Counted from the first letter of the stretch, positions 15,363 to 22,988 are shown. The stretch is 22,988 nt of DNA from Sulfuricurvum sp. IAE1 (GCA_945867285.1 CAMBHX010000010.1:1-22988), one strand, 5' to 3'. Numbers and translations are program-made. Notes: generated by a model not told the origin, from the letters alone.

Positions 15363-15408
15363 GTTCTCTTTTAGGTAGCTTTTACTTCTTATTTGGTAGA
15401 CTGGAAAA

Positions 15409-15834
15409 ATGAAACAACATTGTTTATTTTTTACCCTTTTTTTTCTGTTTAATTCTCTCAATGGACAAACCAATGTGTATGATCGTTATTTTGACGAAGC
15501 AGGTCAACATTATAATATTCCACCTTTACTACTCAAAAAAATTGCGACGATTGAAAGTGGTATCAATCCAAAAGCCCTTAATCATAATGCAAACGGAACA
15601 TTCGATTATGGTTTGATGCAGATCAATTCATCCCATTTACAGCAGTTGTCTCAATGGGGAATCAATGAAACGAATATCCTTGATCCAAAAGTTAATATTT
15701 ATGCTGGAAGCTGGCTTCTTTCCCAACACATTAAAACACATGGATTTAATCTCCAAGCTGTTGGTCGATATCACTCAGCAACCCCTGTTTATAAAGAAAA
15801 ATGGCTTCGTAGACTCACTGCCTCATTTAAATAA
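15409..15834 (+). CDS. Lytic transglycosylase, VirB1/IpgF type
   Basis: A small periplasmic SLT-fold enzyme that would cleave peptidoglycan glycan strands, often to make room for envelope machines such as secretion systems or flagella. The 141-residue protein has an N-terminal signal peptide (a Phe/Leu-rich core, residues 5-16, probable cleavage near Gly19 or Gln20). The catalytic Glu is E49 in ATIESG, followed by GTFDYGLMQINS (63-74), the second SLT signature, then DPKVNIYAGSWLL and the final AVGRYHSA. It is complete and of normal size for the family. GGA five bases before the ATG is the likely ribosome site. It lies near, but divergent from, the type II secretion cluster; a link to that or to the flagellar genes is plausible only. 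Confidence 0.85.
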   Translation: MKQHCLFFTLFFLFNSLNGQTNVYDRYFDEAGQHYNIPPLLLKKIATIESGINPKALNHNANGTFDYGLMQINSSHLQQLSQWGINETNILDPKVNIYAGSWLLSQHIKTHGFNLQAVGRYHSATPVYKEKWLRRLTASFK

Positions 15835-15872
15835 CCTCTTTTTATCTATCTCATATTAACCTCATGTCTCTG

Positions 15873-15881
15873 TGTTAGTAT
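15873..15881 (+). promoter_or_regulatory. Possible extended -10 promoter of the small secreted protein gene
   Basis: TGTTAGTAT fits TG-N-TANNNT and would start transcription near 15888, just before the AAGGGG ribosome site that ends at 15901. There is no clear -35 box. Confidence 0.3.
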
Positions 15882-15907
15882 TACTGTATTAATACAAGGG
15901 GTTATGC

Positions 15908-16204
15908 ATGAAAAAGTTTTCAATTACATTATCTACTATAATGGTTCTAGCGATTACATCCTACGCTGCTGAGCAAGTGTCAGAGAAGTTACATCAAGAA
16001 TTGATGAAACAAGATGGGAGTGGAGCGGGCAGTAATCAAGGAAAGCAAATACAACACCAGCATCAAAAACAATATGAACATCAGTATCAAGGTGAAAAAG
16101 AAATTGTTAATAGTGGCGGGCAGGCAAAGGGTCAAAATTCGGTCCAAGGAAATACTTATGGAAACAGACAAAGTAGTGGTAAATCAGGTGGTGGAAAACG
16201 CTAG
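15908..16204 (+). CDS. Small secreted Gln/Gly/His-rich protein, 98 aa
   Basis: I recognise no family. The protein begins with a clear Sec signal peptide (Lys-Lys, hydrophobic core, ending SYAA with cleavage before Glu22). The mature part, about 77 residues, is low in complexity: mostly Gln, Gly, Ser, Lys and His, with a Gln/His/Tyr-rich patch at about 47-62 and a Gly/Ser/Lys tail. It has no Cys and is probably unstructured. AAGGGG six bases before the ATG at 15908 gives a strong ribosome site; the ATG four bases upstream is out of frame and soon stops. A strong ribosome site suggests it is well expressed. It may be a periplasmic or exported peptide, possibly metal-binding through the His residues, but nothing shows this directly. 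Confidence 0.7.
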   Translation: MKKFSITLSTIMVLAITSYAAEQVSEKLHQELMKQDGSGAGSNQGKQIQHQHQKQYEHQYQGEKEIVNSGGQAKGQNSVQGNTYGNRQSSGKSGGGKR

Positions 16205-16236
16205 TATAGGATAGTTTTTAACATGGGAGGGGTGTC

Positions 16237-16434
16237 TTATCCCCTTGATTTGACATATTTTTCAATTTTTCTGATTTTGTCACTTAAACTAACCTCTTGT
16301 GAAGGAGTTAGTTCTGCCAATACATCGAGCAAGTGCTCTTTTATATCAAGTAAATACAACTGAAGTGCTAGACTGGTTTTTAGCTCAAGACTATTGGCTG
16401 TCGGGTTAAGTTTAGAATATAAGTGATTAATCAT
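16237..16434 (-). CDS. Small hypothetical protein, 65 aa
   Basis: I do not recognise this protein. From the ATG at 16434 it gives 65 residues, starting MINHLYSKLNPTANS and ending KIEKYVKSRG. It is Leu-rich and looks mostly helical, with a basic C-terminus and no signal peptide, membrane segment or Cys. A longer reading from TTG at 16500 has no better ribosome site; GGA lies about nine bases upstream of 16434. It is downstream of gspJ on the same strand, after about 85 bases, at the place where gspK stands in classical T2SS operons, but it has no pseudopilin N-terminus and is not GspK. Confidence 0.55.
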   Translation of the reverse strand: MINHLYSKLNPTANSLELKTSLALQLYLLDIKEHLLDVLAELTPSQEVSLSDKIRKIEKYVKSRG

Positions 16435-16518
16435 ATTGCTGTTTCCAGTATTTAAAGTAGGGCGCTTGACGTATAAAATTTTACACACTTTGTGTTGCAA
16501 GTTTGTTGCAAAATAATT

Positions 16519-17037
16519 TTAAATTCCCCTCTTCTGTACCATTATAAATGGTGTTTCTAGCATTATTTTATGATCGTTGCACAGCAGTGCGGCAAAGTAT
16601 CCTGTAGTAGATTCATACACGCGAAATGTAGTGCATTGTGTTGCAATGACGTCCTTGTGAATTCCATACAGTGTACTTGGATCAAGAGGGATTTGGATGG
16701 GCTGGCTTGACTCGAGGCGGATGAGTGTATTGTCTTGACGAATGATTAACCATACGACAGTTGGGAGTGTGATTCCATACAGTGTATGTCTAGTAGGTTC
16801 TAAGATCATAATCGTGTGGTCGGTATCTTCTTCTATTCTTTTTAATGTCTCGGTTTGTGCAAGATCACGATAGAGTAGTGATCGTATCCGCTCGTGATGA
16901 GTAAATTGCTCCCCTTTTTTGGCATAAAAGGAGCGCATATGACGAATCTGATCAACTCCTCCAACCAAAAAAATGGCAATAAGACTAAACAATGTTAGGC
17001 TAACCAATAACTCGATCAAAGTAAAACCGCGTTGCAT
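16519..17037 (-). CDS. gspJ: Type II secretion minor pseudopilin GspJ-like
   Basis: Minor pseudopilins cap the T2SS pseudopilus in the periplasm. The 172-residue protein begins MQRG-FTLIELLVSLT, a type III signal with very short leader, cleaved after Gly4, with Glu5 of the mature chain present, and a hydrophobic helix through about residue 25. Length, the arginine-rich stretch after the helix (HERIRSLLYRDLAQTE) and position after gspI fit GspJ. The ATG at 17037 overlaps the gspI stop (TGATG) and has GGAGG seven bases upstream; GTG codons just before it are alternatives. This is the last pseudopilin gene in the operon. Confidence 0.75.
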   Translation of the reverse strand: MQRGFTLIELLVSLTLFSLIAIFLVGGVDQIRHMRSFYAKKGEQFTHHERIRSLLYRDLAQTETLKRIEEDTDHTIMILEPTRHTLYGITLPTVVWLIIRQDNTLIRLESSQPIQIPLDPSTLYGIHKDVIATQCTTFRVYESTTGYFAALLCNDHKIMLETPFIMVQKRGI

Positions 17038-17477
17038 CACCACCCCTCCCCATTTAACCCATACAGAGAGGTACTAGTGCCATTGATTTCGATGATTGTT
17101 TTTTCTATTGCATTTTTAGAAATTGAGGCTATCGCTTTGTGTGTTGTATTCGTTTCAGTAGATCCGTTCCAGGGGTGTGAACGCTGGGTTTCTAACGTAA
17201 ACTTATGAGATTGGAGGAGAGTATAGATCCGTGGGTTATCAATAAAATAACGTGAAGAGAACAGTGATGCCGTATCACCTTGCCCTGCCCCACCCATCGT
17301 ATGGACTGAAAGCGCAATCAATTCTCCTGCTTCTGACGTGTATCGATGATGGACGGCTGTATCGTAAGCACGTCGTCCTTGTGCTGCTGATTCCAATAAT
17401 GCCATTGCAGCAATGGAAGCGATGACAACCGCCATCAACACTTCAATAATCGAAAAACCCTTTCTAGCGCTTGCCAT
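17037..17477 (-). CDS. gspI: Type II secretion minor pseudopilin GspI-like
   Basis: A minor pseudopilin of 146 residues. The N-terminus MASARKG-FSIIEVLMAVVI has the prepilin peptidase site after Gly7 and the mature Glu5, followed by the hydrophobic helix (IASIAAMALLESA). The IIEVLMA variant is typical of GspI. I chose ATG at 17477 because AGGAAG lies about seven bases upstream and it gives a normal leader; an upstream reading to 17543 would make an abnormal leader inside gspH. It overlaps gspH by 14 bases and gspJ by one, indicating translational coupling. Confidence 0.75.
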   Translation of the reverse strand: MASARKGFSIIEVLMAVVIASIAAMALLESAAQGRRAYDTAVHHRYTSEAGELIALSVHTMGGAGQGDTASLFSSRYFIDNPRIYTLLQSHKFTLETQRSHPWNGSTETNTTHKAIASISKNAIEKTIIEINGTSTSLYGLNGEGW

Positions 17478-18009
17478 AATAGCTTCCTGTGTTGGTAAGA
17501 GTGGTGTCATACAACTGCTTGCGCAGTTGTTCTTCATTTCCATGTATTGGGGAGTCTAGTAGTGGAGTGTAGACGATAAAATCTTCCTGGGATTTGAGTA
17601 TTAGAGGCGTTGAGATACCATCGGGAGTAAGAGAAAATTTAAAACACCCGCTTCGCATTCCATCAACATCTGACCGTATAGCAACATCAGCAGCAACCAA
17701 ACGTCCAAAACGATCAAATCGGTGAACGCTCAGAGGTGAAGTGCTCTCTAGGGTAAGGGATGTACGGATTTTTGTATCGCCCTCCCAAAGATCACATTGC
17801 GTGCAATTCTCAAAACAAAAAAGTTCAAGACGTTTGGTAGAGTTTAAAGCACTCAAATAGCTCTTTAAGGTGTTGGGAGTAAGTATAATTGTGTGATCAG
17901 CAATACTGGAAAGCCTAGAACTAACCAAGGTTGCCACAATCCCCATAATCACAATTACAAGCATAAGCTCAATCAGGGTAAAAGCTTTACGTGTGGTAAT
18001 TATGGACAT
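17464..18009 (-). CDS. gspH: Type II secretion minor pseudopilin GspH-like with Cys cluster
   Basis: A 181-residue pseudopilin. The N-terminus TTRKA-FTLIELMLVIVIMG has the hydrophobic helix and mature Glu5, but Ala9 stands where Gly normally precedes the cleavage site. The mature domain has four Cys: C65, C69 and C72 in CFENCTQC and C122, an arrangement suited to two disulfides or a metal site in the periplasm. Gene order between gspG and gspI supports GspH; sequence alone would allow a generic minor pseudopilin. The ATG overlaps the gspG stop region by ten bases. Confidence 0.7.
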   Translation of the reverse strand: MSIITTRKAFTLIELMLVIVIMGIVATLVSSRLSSIADHTIILTPNTLKSYLSALNSTKRLELFCFENCTQCDLWEGDTKIRTSLTLESTSPLSVHRFDRFGRLVAADVAIRSDVDGMRSGCFKFSLTPDGISTPLILKSQEDFIVYTPLLDSPIHGNEEQLRKQLYDTTLTNTGSYYGKR

Positions 18010-18425
18010 TCTGAGAGCTTTTGATCTTTCCCTTCGTCATTTCCACCCTCTTTTCCATCCGCACCCAAAGAGACGAGATCAAACATGCTCCCATCATTGA
18101 GATAAATATAAGGGTGATTCCATGGGTCATTGGGGAGTTTCTTTCCCTCCAGATAAGTGTTTTTACTGTAGGAAGAATAGGTTTCTTCCGAAGGATTAGC
18201 CAGTAGTGCCCCTAACCCTTCTTCAGGTGTTGGATAGGTTCCATTGTCGATTTTAAACATTTTTAGTCCTTCTGAGAGGCTCTTCATCTGTATGCACACC
18301 ATCTTTTGTTTTGCCTCTTCACTTTTACCTGTGATGTTGGGAATAACAAATGCAGCCAACATCCCAAGGATGATGATAACTACCATGATCTCAATGAGGG
18401 TAAATGCACTTCGCTTTGTATTCAT
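18000..18425 (-). CDS. gspG: Type II secretion major pseudopilin GspG
   Basis: GspG is the main subunit of the pseudopilus that pushes substrates through the secretin. The 141-residue protein has the family marks: a short leader, FTLIEIMVVIIILGMLAAFV after Ala7, then the GspG-specific FKIDNGTYPTPEEGLGALL and PNDPWNHPYIYLN, and a C-terminal Asp-rich loop (SLGADGKEGG) corresponding to the calcium site. As in the neighbouring GspH, the residue before the cleavage site is Ala, not Gly. AGGAGA is seven bases from the ATG, the best ribosome site in the operon, fitting the high amount of GspG needed. There are 44 bases between gspF and this gene, the only real gap in the operon. Confidence 0.92.
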   Translation of the reverse strand: MNTKRSAFTLIEIMVVIIILGMLAAFVIPNITGKSEEAKQKMVCIQMKSLSEGLKMFKIDNGTYPTPEEGLGALLANPSEETYSSYSKNTYLEGKKLPNDPWNHPYIYLNDGSMFDLVSLGADGKEGGNDEGKDQKLSECP

Positions 18426-18469
18426 GTTCTTCTCCTACTTTTGGTATAAATTTCAGTAATCATCGAGCA

Positions 18470-19681
18470 TCAACCCAGACTCAATGAAAAAATTGGGAGG
18501 AGCATTGCTGTAACGATGACACCGATAACTCCGCCAACGACTAAAATGAGCACCGGTTCCAACAAGGAGAGAAATAATGAAATGTTCTCACGGTTACGCT
18601 CCATGTAGAGGTTGGATAGACTTTCAAGCATGGTTGGAAGTTCACTCGTCTCTTCACCCACAGCTAAAGCACCGATAAACGCATCATCCAAGTGGATATG
18701 TTCCCCTGATGCAAGTGAAGTAGAGAGTTTCCCTCCCTCGACGATTCTCTGCGCTCCATAGGAAAATTGTGCTTTTAAGACAGAGGATGAGAGTGTGGCA
18801 CCTGCGAGTGAAATGGCTTTTACGATAGGAATACCCGATCGGATTAGAAGTGATGAAACGGAACAAAATCTCGCTAAATCACTGGTTTGAATAATAGTAC
18901 CAAGGAAAGGGAGAGATAATAGTATGCGCTCGACTCGATAACGAAATTCAGGGTTGTCGTTAAAAGCCTTGTTAATCATGACAATAGTAATCCCAAGAAT
19001 GAGAAGTAGCCATGGCCATGCGGTAGAGAAAAAAGATGAAAATGCCAAAACACCACGTGTTAGAGCTGGTAGTTCCTGTCCTGTCGTTTCAAAAATAGCA
19101 GTGAGTTTTGGGACAACTGATGTAAGCATAAAAGAGATGGTAAGAATCGATACGGCAACAATAAATCCAGGATAGATAAAAGCTTTAGTCAATTGAGATC
19201 GAATTTGTTCCCCGATTTGAATATACGAGGCAAGTTCATCCAATACAGCGGCAAGTACACCTCTGTCTTCACTCGCATGGAGAGTTCCTATATAAAATGA
19301 AGGAATTTTATACTGATTTTGCCCTTCTAGCGCAGCGGATAAGCTTTTCCCCTCATCCAACAAGGCAATCAGTGACACAAAGAAACGAGCTGTTTTAGGC
19401 TGATGGATATACTGGCGTTCTTGTAGTGACAATGCCCGCACTAACGGTACCCCTGCACGCAGATACACGGACAGATCCCGACTAATTCGGATTAGTAGCG
19501 ATGAGGGGATTTCTCGAATGCCAAATATCTTAAAAAGTTCCCATTGGACTTTGTGTTGAAGTGATGAATAGATGATTCCCTGTGAGCGTAACTGACGTTT
19601 GGCCTCATCCAATGAGGCTACGTCCAACGTGCCACTGATGCGCTTACCCTCACTGTTGAGCCCTTTATATACAAATTCCAT
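18470..19681 (-). CDS. gspF: Type II secretion inner membrane platform protein GspF
   Basis: GspF is the polytopic inner membrane protein at the centre of the assembly platform, working with the GspE ATPase. The 403-residue length is typical. It contains two T2SSF repeats (about 67-190 and 270-393), recognised by ISRDLSVYLRAGVPLVRALS and the corresponding SDLARFCSVSSLLIRSGIPIVKAIS. Membrane segments are seen at about 172-192, 222-238 and 368-395. The N-terminal segment FVYKGLNSEGKRISG is standard. The ATG overlaps the gspE stop as TAATG. Confidence 0.94.
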   Translation of the reverse strand: MEFVYKGLNSEGKRISGTLDVASLDEAKRQLRSQGIIYSSLQHKVQWELFKIFGIREIPSSLLIRISRDLSVYLRAGVPLVRALSLQERQYIHQPKTARFFVSLIALLDEGKSLSAALEGQNQYKIPSFYIGTLHASEDRGVLAAVLDELASYIQIGEQIRSQLTKAFIYPGFIVAVSILTISFMLTSVVPKLTAIFETTGQELPALTRGVLAFSSFFSTAWPWLLLILGITIVMINKAFNDNPEFRYRVERILLSLPFLGTIIQTSDLARFCSVSSLLIRSGIPIVKAISLAGATLSSSVLKAQFSYGAQRIVEGGKLSTSLASGEHIHLDDAFIGALAVGEETSELPTMLESLSNLYMERNRENISLFLSLLEPVLILVVGGVIGVIVTAMLLPIFSLSLG

Positions 19682-21183
19682 TAGGCCTCTTTTACCCCAA
19701 CCCGCAAGATTTCATCAACAGTAGTCTCTTGTGCGATTAAAAGATCTTTGAGTTGATCAGTCAAAAATGCCATACCTCGTTTTTTCATAGCCAAACGAAA
19801 CTCATTGTCGTTGTCAAACTCTTTCATCAGTGCTTGAACAGTATCATCAATCAAAAGCAATTCACCCACAGCAATCCTGCCATGATAACCTGTTCCTCCA
19901 CACGCAACACAGCCAGAACTGGTCGCAACAACAGTATCCATAGGCAATTCTAAATCACGTGCATCGATAGTTTGAAGTTCACGACATTCCATACAGACCT
20001 TACGTACTAAACGCTGTGCTAATACCCCTAAAAGTGTAGAGGTCACCATAAACTTATCTACTCCCATATCGATAAGGCGTGTAAGTGCAGATGTTGAATT
20101 ATTGGTATGTAGTGTCGCGAAAACAAGGTGTCCTGTCATAGCTGCTTGAATAGCGATTTGTGCTGTCTCGCTGTCACGAATCTCACCCACAAGGATAATA
20201 TCGGGATCTTGACGTAAAATCGAGCGCAGACCTTCGGCAAACGTCAAGCCGATTTTAGAATTAACCGCAATTTGGCTGACATGTTGGGCATCGTACTCTA
20301 CTGGGTCTTCGATTGACATCACGTTGTTTTGAGGACCTGCAAGCTTTTGTAAAAAGGAGTGTAATGTTGTAGATTTACCACTCCCAGTGGGACCGGTCAC
20401 CAGAATAATACCGTGTGAAAATTTCAACAGTTCATCAAAGCGTTTCGTTGTTGCGGCATTAAATCCAAGCTCTTCAAGACCTGGAATCGATGCAGCTTGC
20501 ATCAATAAACGCATGACGACCCGTTCACCATGATAGGTGGGGAGCACTGATACCCGAACATCGAGTGCTTTTCCTGCTATTTTAATCTGAGTACGACCAT
20601 CTTGAGGTAAACGCTTTTCTGCAATATCGAGATTGGAAATGACTTTGATACGGCTAATAACAAGGTTGATAATCGATTTATCCAAATCAATATGCTTGGA
20701 TAAAACGCCATCAATACGGAAACGAACTTCCCCTTTTTTCTCATGTGTTTCGATATGAATATCACTGGCACGTCGTTTTAATGCTTGATAAAAAATGGTA
20801 TTGACAAATTTGATAATCGGAGCTGATTCTTCACTGGTCAATAAATCAGAGGAATTTCGCAAGAAATCAATCAATGATATTTCATCTTCATACGGTTCTT
20901 CTTGCGAGGCATTGCGAACCATTTCACGATCCGTTTTGAGTTCGAGAAATTTGAGGTAAAGTGTCTCATACGTAGCCTCGTCCAAGTGAGCAAGGGGGAG
21001 AGTAAGAGAAAGGGCATTGTATGCCCAAAGAGCAGCAGCAGTGTCACGAGATGAGAGGATGGCATACTGCGATGTATCAATTGTGGCAAACAACAATCCA
21101 TTGCGAAGAGTCTCAAACGGGTCAATCCCAGCCGGCACCAAAGGGAGTGGGGAAACGTCCAATAATAGAGGAATATTGAGCAT
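19681..21183 (-). CDS. gspE: Type II secretion ATPase GspE
   Basis: GspE is the cytoplasmic hexameric ATPase that powers pseudopilus assembly. The 500-residue form from ATG 21183 has an N-terminal T2SSE_N-like part (1-120), then Walker A GPTGSGKST (264-272), an Asp box (IEDPVEY, 291-297), Walker B (IILVGEIRD, 329-337), the His box (GHLVFATLHTN, 351-361) and a zinc-binding C-M-E-C / C-V-A-C pair (C397, C400, C425, C428), which is a T2SS/type IV pilus ATPase mark. A longer frame reaches 21255 but lies inside gspD. The start is one base after the gspD stop, and the stop overlaps gspF. Confidence 0.95.
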   Translation of the reverse strand: MLNIPLLLDVSPLPLVPAGIDPFETLRNGLLFATIDTSQYAILSSRDTAAALWAYNALSLTLPLAHLDEATYETLYLKFLELKTDREMVRNASQEEPYEDEISLIDFLRNSSDLLTSEESAPIIKFVNTIFYQALKRRASDIHIETHEKKGEVRFRIDGVLSKHIDLDKSIINLVISRIKVISNLDIAEKRLPQDGRTQIKIAGKALDVRVSVLPTYHGERVVMRLLMQAASIPGLEELGFNAATTKRFDELLKFSHGIILVTGPTGSGKSTTLHSFLQKLAGPQNNVMSIEDPVEYDAQHVSQIAVNSKIGLTFAEGLRSILRQDPDIILVGEIRDSETAQIAIQAAMTGHLVFATLHTNNSTSALTRLIDMGVDKFMVTSTLLGVLAQRLVRKVCMECRELQTIDARDLELPMDTVVATSSGCVACGGTGYHGRIAVGELLLIDDTVQALMKEFDNDNEFRLAMKKRGMAFLTDQLKDLLIAQETTVDEILRVGVKEA

Positions 21184-21184
21184 C

Positions 21185-22783
21185 TTAATTGACTGCCTTG
21201 ACGTTTTTGAGTATATCATCAATATAGCGTTGCTCAATTTTTTCAAGTTCACCAAGCTGTGATCGAAGAGTCGCTAAATCACTGCTTTTGTCCAATATAT
21301 AGGGAGTCAGGATAATAACGAGATTGATTTTTTCATGAGATGAAGCCTTGCTTTTAAAAAGATTTCCAAGATAAGGAATGTCCCCCAGAAAAGGAATTTG
21401 AGTATTATTACGTTCAACTTTATCTCGGATTAGCCCACCGATAATAACACTCTCTCCATTACTAACGATTGCTGATGTTTTTACTTCACGTTTTGTGGTG
21501 CTGGGAAGCTGGAGATTGGCGGTGGCAGTATCTATGTCTTCAAGACGTGTTTCCACTGCTAAAAGGACTTTGTTGTCATTGGAGAGACGAGGTTTGATTT
21601 TGAGTGTCAAACCAATATCTTGACGAATATAGCTGGACTGAGAAAGCCCAGTTCCTGTGATGGTTGTGCCGGTGCTAATGGACTCTGTTTTACCAACATA
21701 AATGGAAGACTCTTGATTATCGATACATAAAATAGAAGGTTCAGACAGAATGTCGGCAGCACCATTGGTATCGAGCAGTGAAATACTCGCACCTAACGCA
21801 ATGCCTGAGCTAATAGTTGGAATAGAGAGATTTGCAAGAACCACAGGATCAAGATTGACAGCTCCTACAGAGCCATCTCCAAGCTTTGAATTAAAAGAAA
21901 AAATCCCATTAGATCCTACCGTTCCACCAGACAAACCATATTTTACCCCTACATCTTGTGCTTTCCCCTCGTTTATTTCAATAATTTTGGCTTTGACATA
22001 TACTTGCTGACGGTCTCCATCAAGACCCTTGATCGTTGGGACAAGAGTAGCAAAAAGATCATCACTGCAAATAATAATCAAAGAATTTGTCGTCTCATCA
22101 CTCGTAATACTGGGAGGCTGTTGCCCAGGAGAGAGGGTCATTTTGGTCAAAATAGTATTGAGTGTTGTGACAATGTTTTTCGAATCGGCATTTTTTAGCT
22201 GTATCAGATGAGTATAATTGGCCGTTGTTTCATCACGAACATCGAGTGCTTTGACCAGTGCACGCATTGTTTTTATATTTGAGGGAAGATCGCTGACTAT
22301 CAGGGAATTGGACTCTTTGGAAGGGATGATTTTACTGTTTTTACTGGAGTAATTTTTCACTTTAAATGCCATCGATTCAGCGCTTGCATAATTGAGTTTT
22401 ATGATTTCTGTTTGAAATTGCGGAATATCACTTTTGATCAAAAAAGGAATATTCATCGATGCAGCATCAGCACTTTTGACAATCGAATAATATCCGACAC
22501 CCGAATCAATCATGGTCAATCCACGTGATTCAAGCGTAGCTTGTAAAAGTTTAAAAAGCTCCTCTTTACGGATGGGACGATTACCTACATAGCTGATTTT
22601 TCCCGATATCTCTTCGGTGACAAAGATGTTTTTGTTGCTGATTTTAGCCACCAGCTTGATAAAATCACCTAATGCCATTCCATCAATAGCGATACTGGCT
22701 CCCTTGTCATTGGGTGTTGTTATCGCATAAAGCTGGCTTGATGCAAACAGAAAAACAATTAAAAGATTAACGGCTGATTTCAT
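21185..22783 (-). CDS. gspD: Type II secretion secretin GspD, short form
   Basis: GspD forms the outer membrane channel of the T2SS. The 532-residue protein has a signal peptide (1-20, ending LYA), an N0 domain (about 28-105), then N1- and N2-type domains (about 123-182 and 188-256), and the secretin barrel domain (about 260-500), with the conserved IPFLGDIPYLGNLF (463-476) and LVIILTPYIL. Usual GspD proteins are around 650 residues with four N domains; here the N3 domain seems absent and the C-terminal pilotin-binding tail is short and charged. No lipobox is present. The ATG lies 17 bases inside the end of gspC, and gspE follows directly. Confidence 0.93.
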   Translation of the reverse strand: MKSAVNLLIVFLFASSQLYAITTPNDKGASIAIDGMALGDFIKLVAKISNKNIFVTEEISGKISYVGNRPIRKEELFKLLQATLESRGLTMIDSGVGYYSIVKSADAASMNIPFLIKSDIPQFQTEIIKLNYASAESMAFKVKNYSSKNSKIIPSKESNSLIVSDLPSNIKTMRALVKALDVRDETTANYTHLIQLKNADSKNIVTTLNTILTKMTLSPGQQPPSITSDETTNSLIIICSDDLFATLVPTIKGLDGDRQQVYVKAKIIEINEGKAQDVGVKYGLSGGTVGSNGIFSFNSKLGDGSVGAVNLDPVVLANLSIPTISSGIALGASISLLDTNGAADILSEPSILCIDNQESSIYVGKTESISTGTTITGTGLSQSSYIRQDIGLTLKIKPRLSNDNKVLLAVETRLEDIDTATANLQLPSTTKREVKTSAIVSNGESVIIGGLIRDKVERNNTQIPFLGDIPYLGNLFKSKASSHEKINLVIILTPYILDKSSDLATLRSQLGELEKIEQRYIDDILKNVKAVN

Positions 22784-22988
22784 ATTCTAGATCCTTTGGC
22801 TGATTATTTCGTATGATAGTGATTTTGATCGCAAAACGTCGAAGTCCTACTTGATAGGCGGCAAACGCAGAAGCATGCGAGTTGAGAGGCTTGTTATCAA
22901 TACTTGTTATGACATCCCCTTTTTGAAGTCCTAAAAGGGCAAATGGCGTGTCATTGGAAATCCTTACGACTCTAAATCCAGTTATTTT
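22767..22988 (-). CDS. gspC: GspC-like protein, PDZ domain, 5' part outside the window
   Basis: Only the last 73 codons plus the stop are in the window. They encode a PDZ domain end: GFRVVRISNDTPFALLGLQ, KGDVITSIDNKPL, and a final beta strand near FAIKITIIRN. GspC links the inner membrane platform to the secretin, and in many bacteria ends in a PDZ domain. Position directly before gspD, overlapping it by 17 bases, supports GspC. The transmembrane segment and homology region would lie beyond base 22988, so the assignment rests on the PDZ domain and context. Confidence 0.7.
   Translation of the reverse strand, partial: KITGFRVVRISNDTPFALLGLQKGDVITSIDNKPLNSHASAFAAYQVGLRRFAIKITIIRNNQPKDLEYEISR

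Noticed and set aside
21184..21255. Longer GspE starting inside gspD
   Set aside because: The extra residues are a frame-shifted reading of the gspD end, and the ATG at 21183, one base after the gspD stop, fits the compact operon.

Overview
The window looks like core chromosome of a free-living campylobacterotan (epsilonproteobacterium), probably in or near the Sulfuricurvum/Sulfurimonas group. Reasons: an AspRS followed by the short Campylobacter-type adenylate kinase, a recN-nadK pair, an flgG2-flgG pair behind a sigma-54 promoter, and moderately AT-rich coding sequence. The genus is an inference; no rRNA gene is present to confirm it. I see no tRNA or rRNA gene, CRISPR array, transposase or phage gene.

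Layout, left to right. (1) 1-2100, minus: recN (3' end cut by the window edge) and nadK, overlapping as ATGA. (2) 2258-5457, plus: pta-ackA, overlapping as TAATG; together they interconvert acetyl-CoA and acetate with ATP. A long dyad lies between divergent nadK and pta. (3) 5578-7710, minus: a divergent aerobic coproporphyrinogen oxidase (hemF), a possible 52-aa ORF upstream of it, and downstream a 47-aa ORF with a ChrR-type double-cupin gene behind its own operator-like promoter. (4) 7773-10766, plus: aspS, then two different adenylate kinase genes in tandem. (5) 10896-12531, minus: flgG2 and flgG (flagellar rod), with a sigma-54 promoter and flanked by two inverted copies of a palindromic intergenic element of about 80 bp. 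(6) 12811-16204, plus: rpoD, a translationally coupled unknown gene that resembles a PAS domain plus a degenerate kinase domain, a VirB1/IpgF-type lytic transglycosylase, and a small secreted Gln/Gly-rich protein. (7) 16237-22988, minus: a small unknown gene, then a tightly overlapping type II secretion operon read gspC(partial)-D-E-F-G-H-I-J.

Most genes are housekeeping or well-known families. The least ordinary features are the inverted pair of hairpin-rich elements around the flagellar block, the tandem adenylate kinases of two lineages, the nadK/pta dyad, the half-degenerate double cupin with a dyad over its promoter, the gene coupled to rpoD, and the compact T2SS (short secretin, Ala instead of Gly before the cleavage site in two pseudopilins, no gspK after gspJ). 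I did not find a clear new defence or mobile system.
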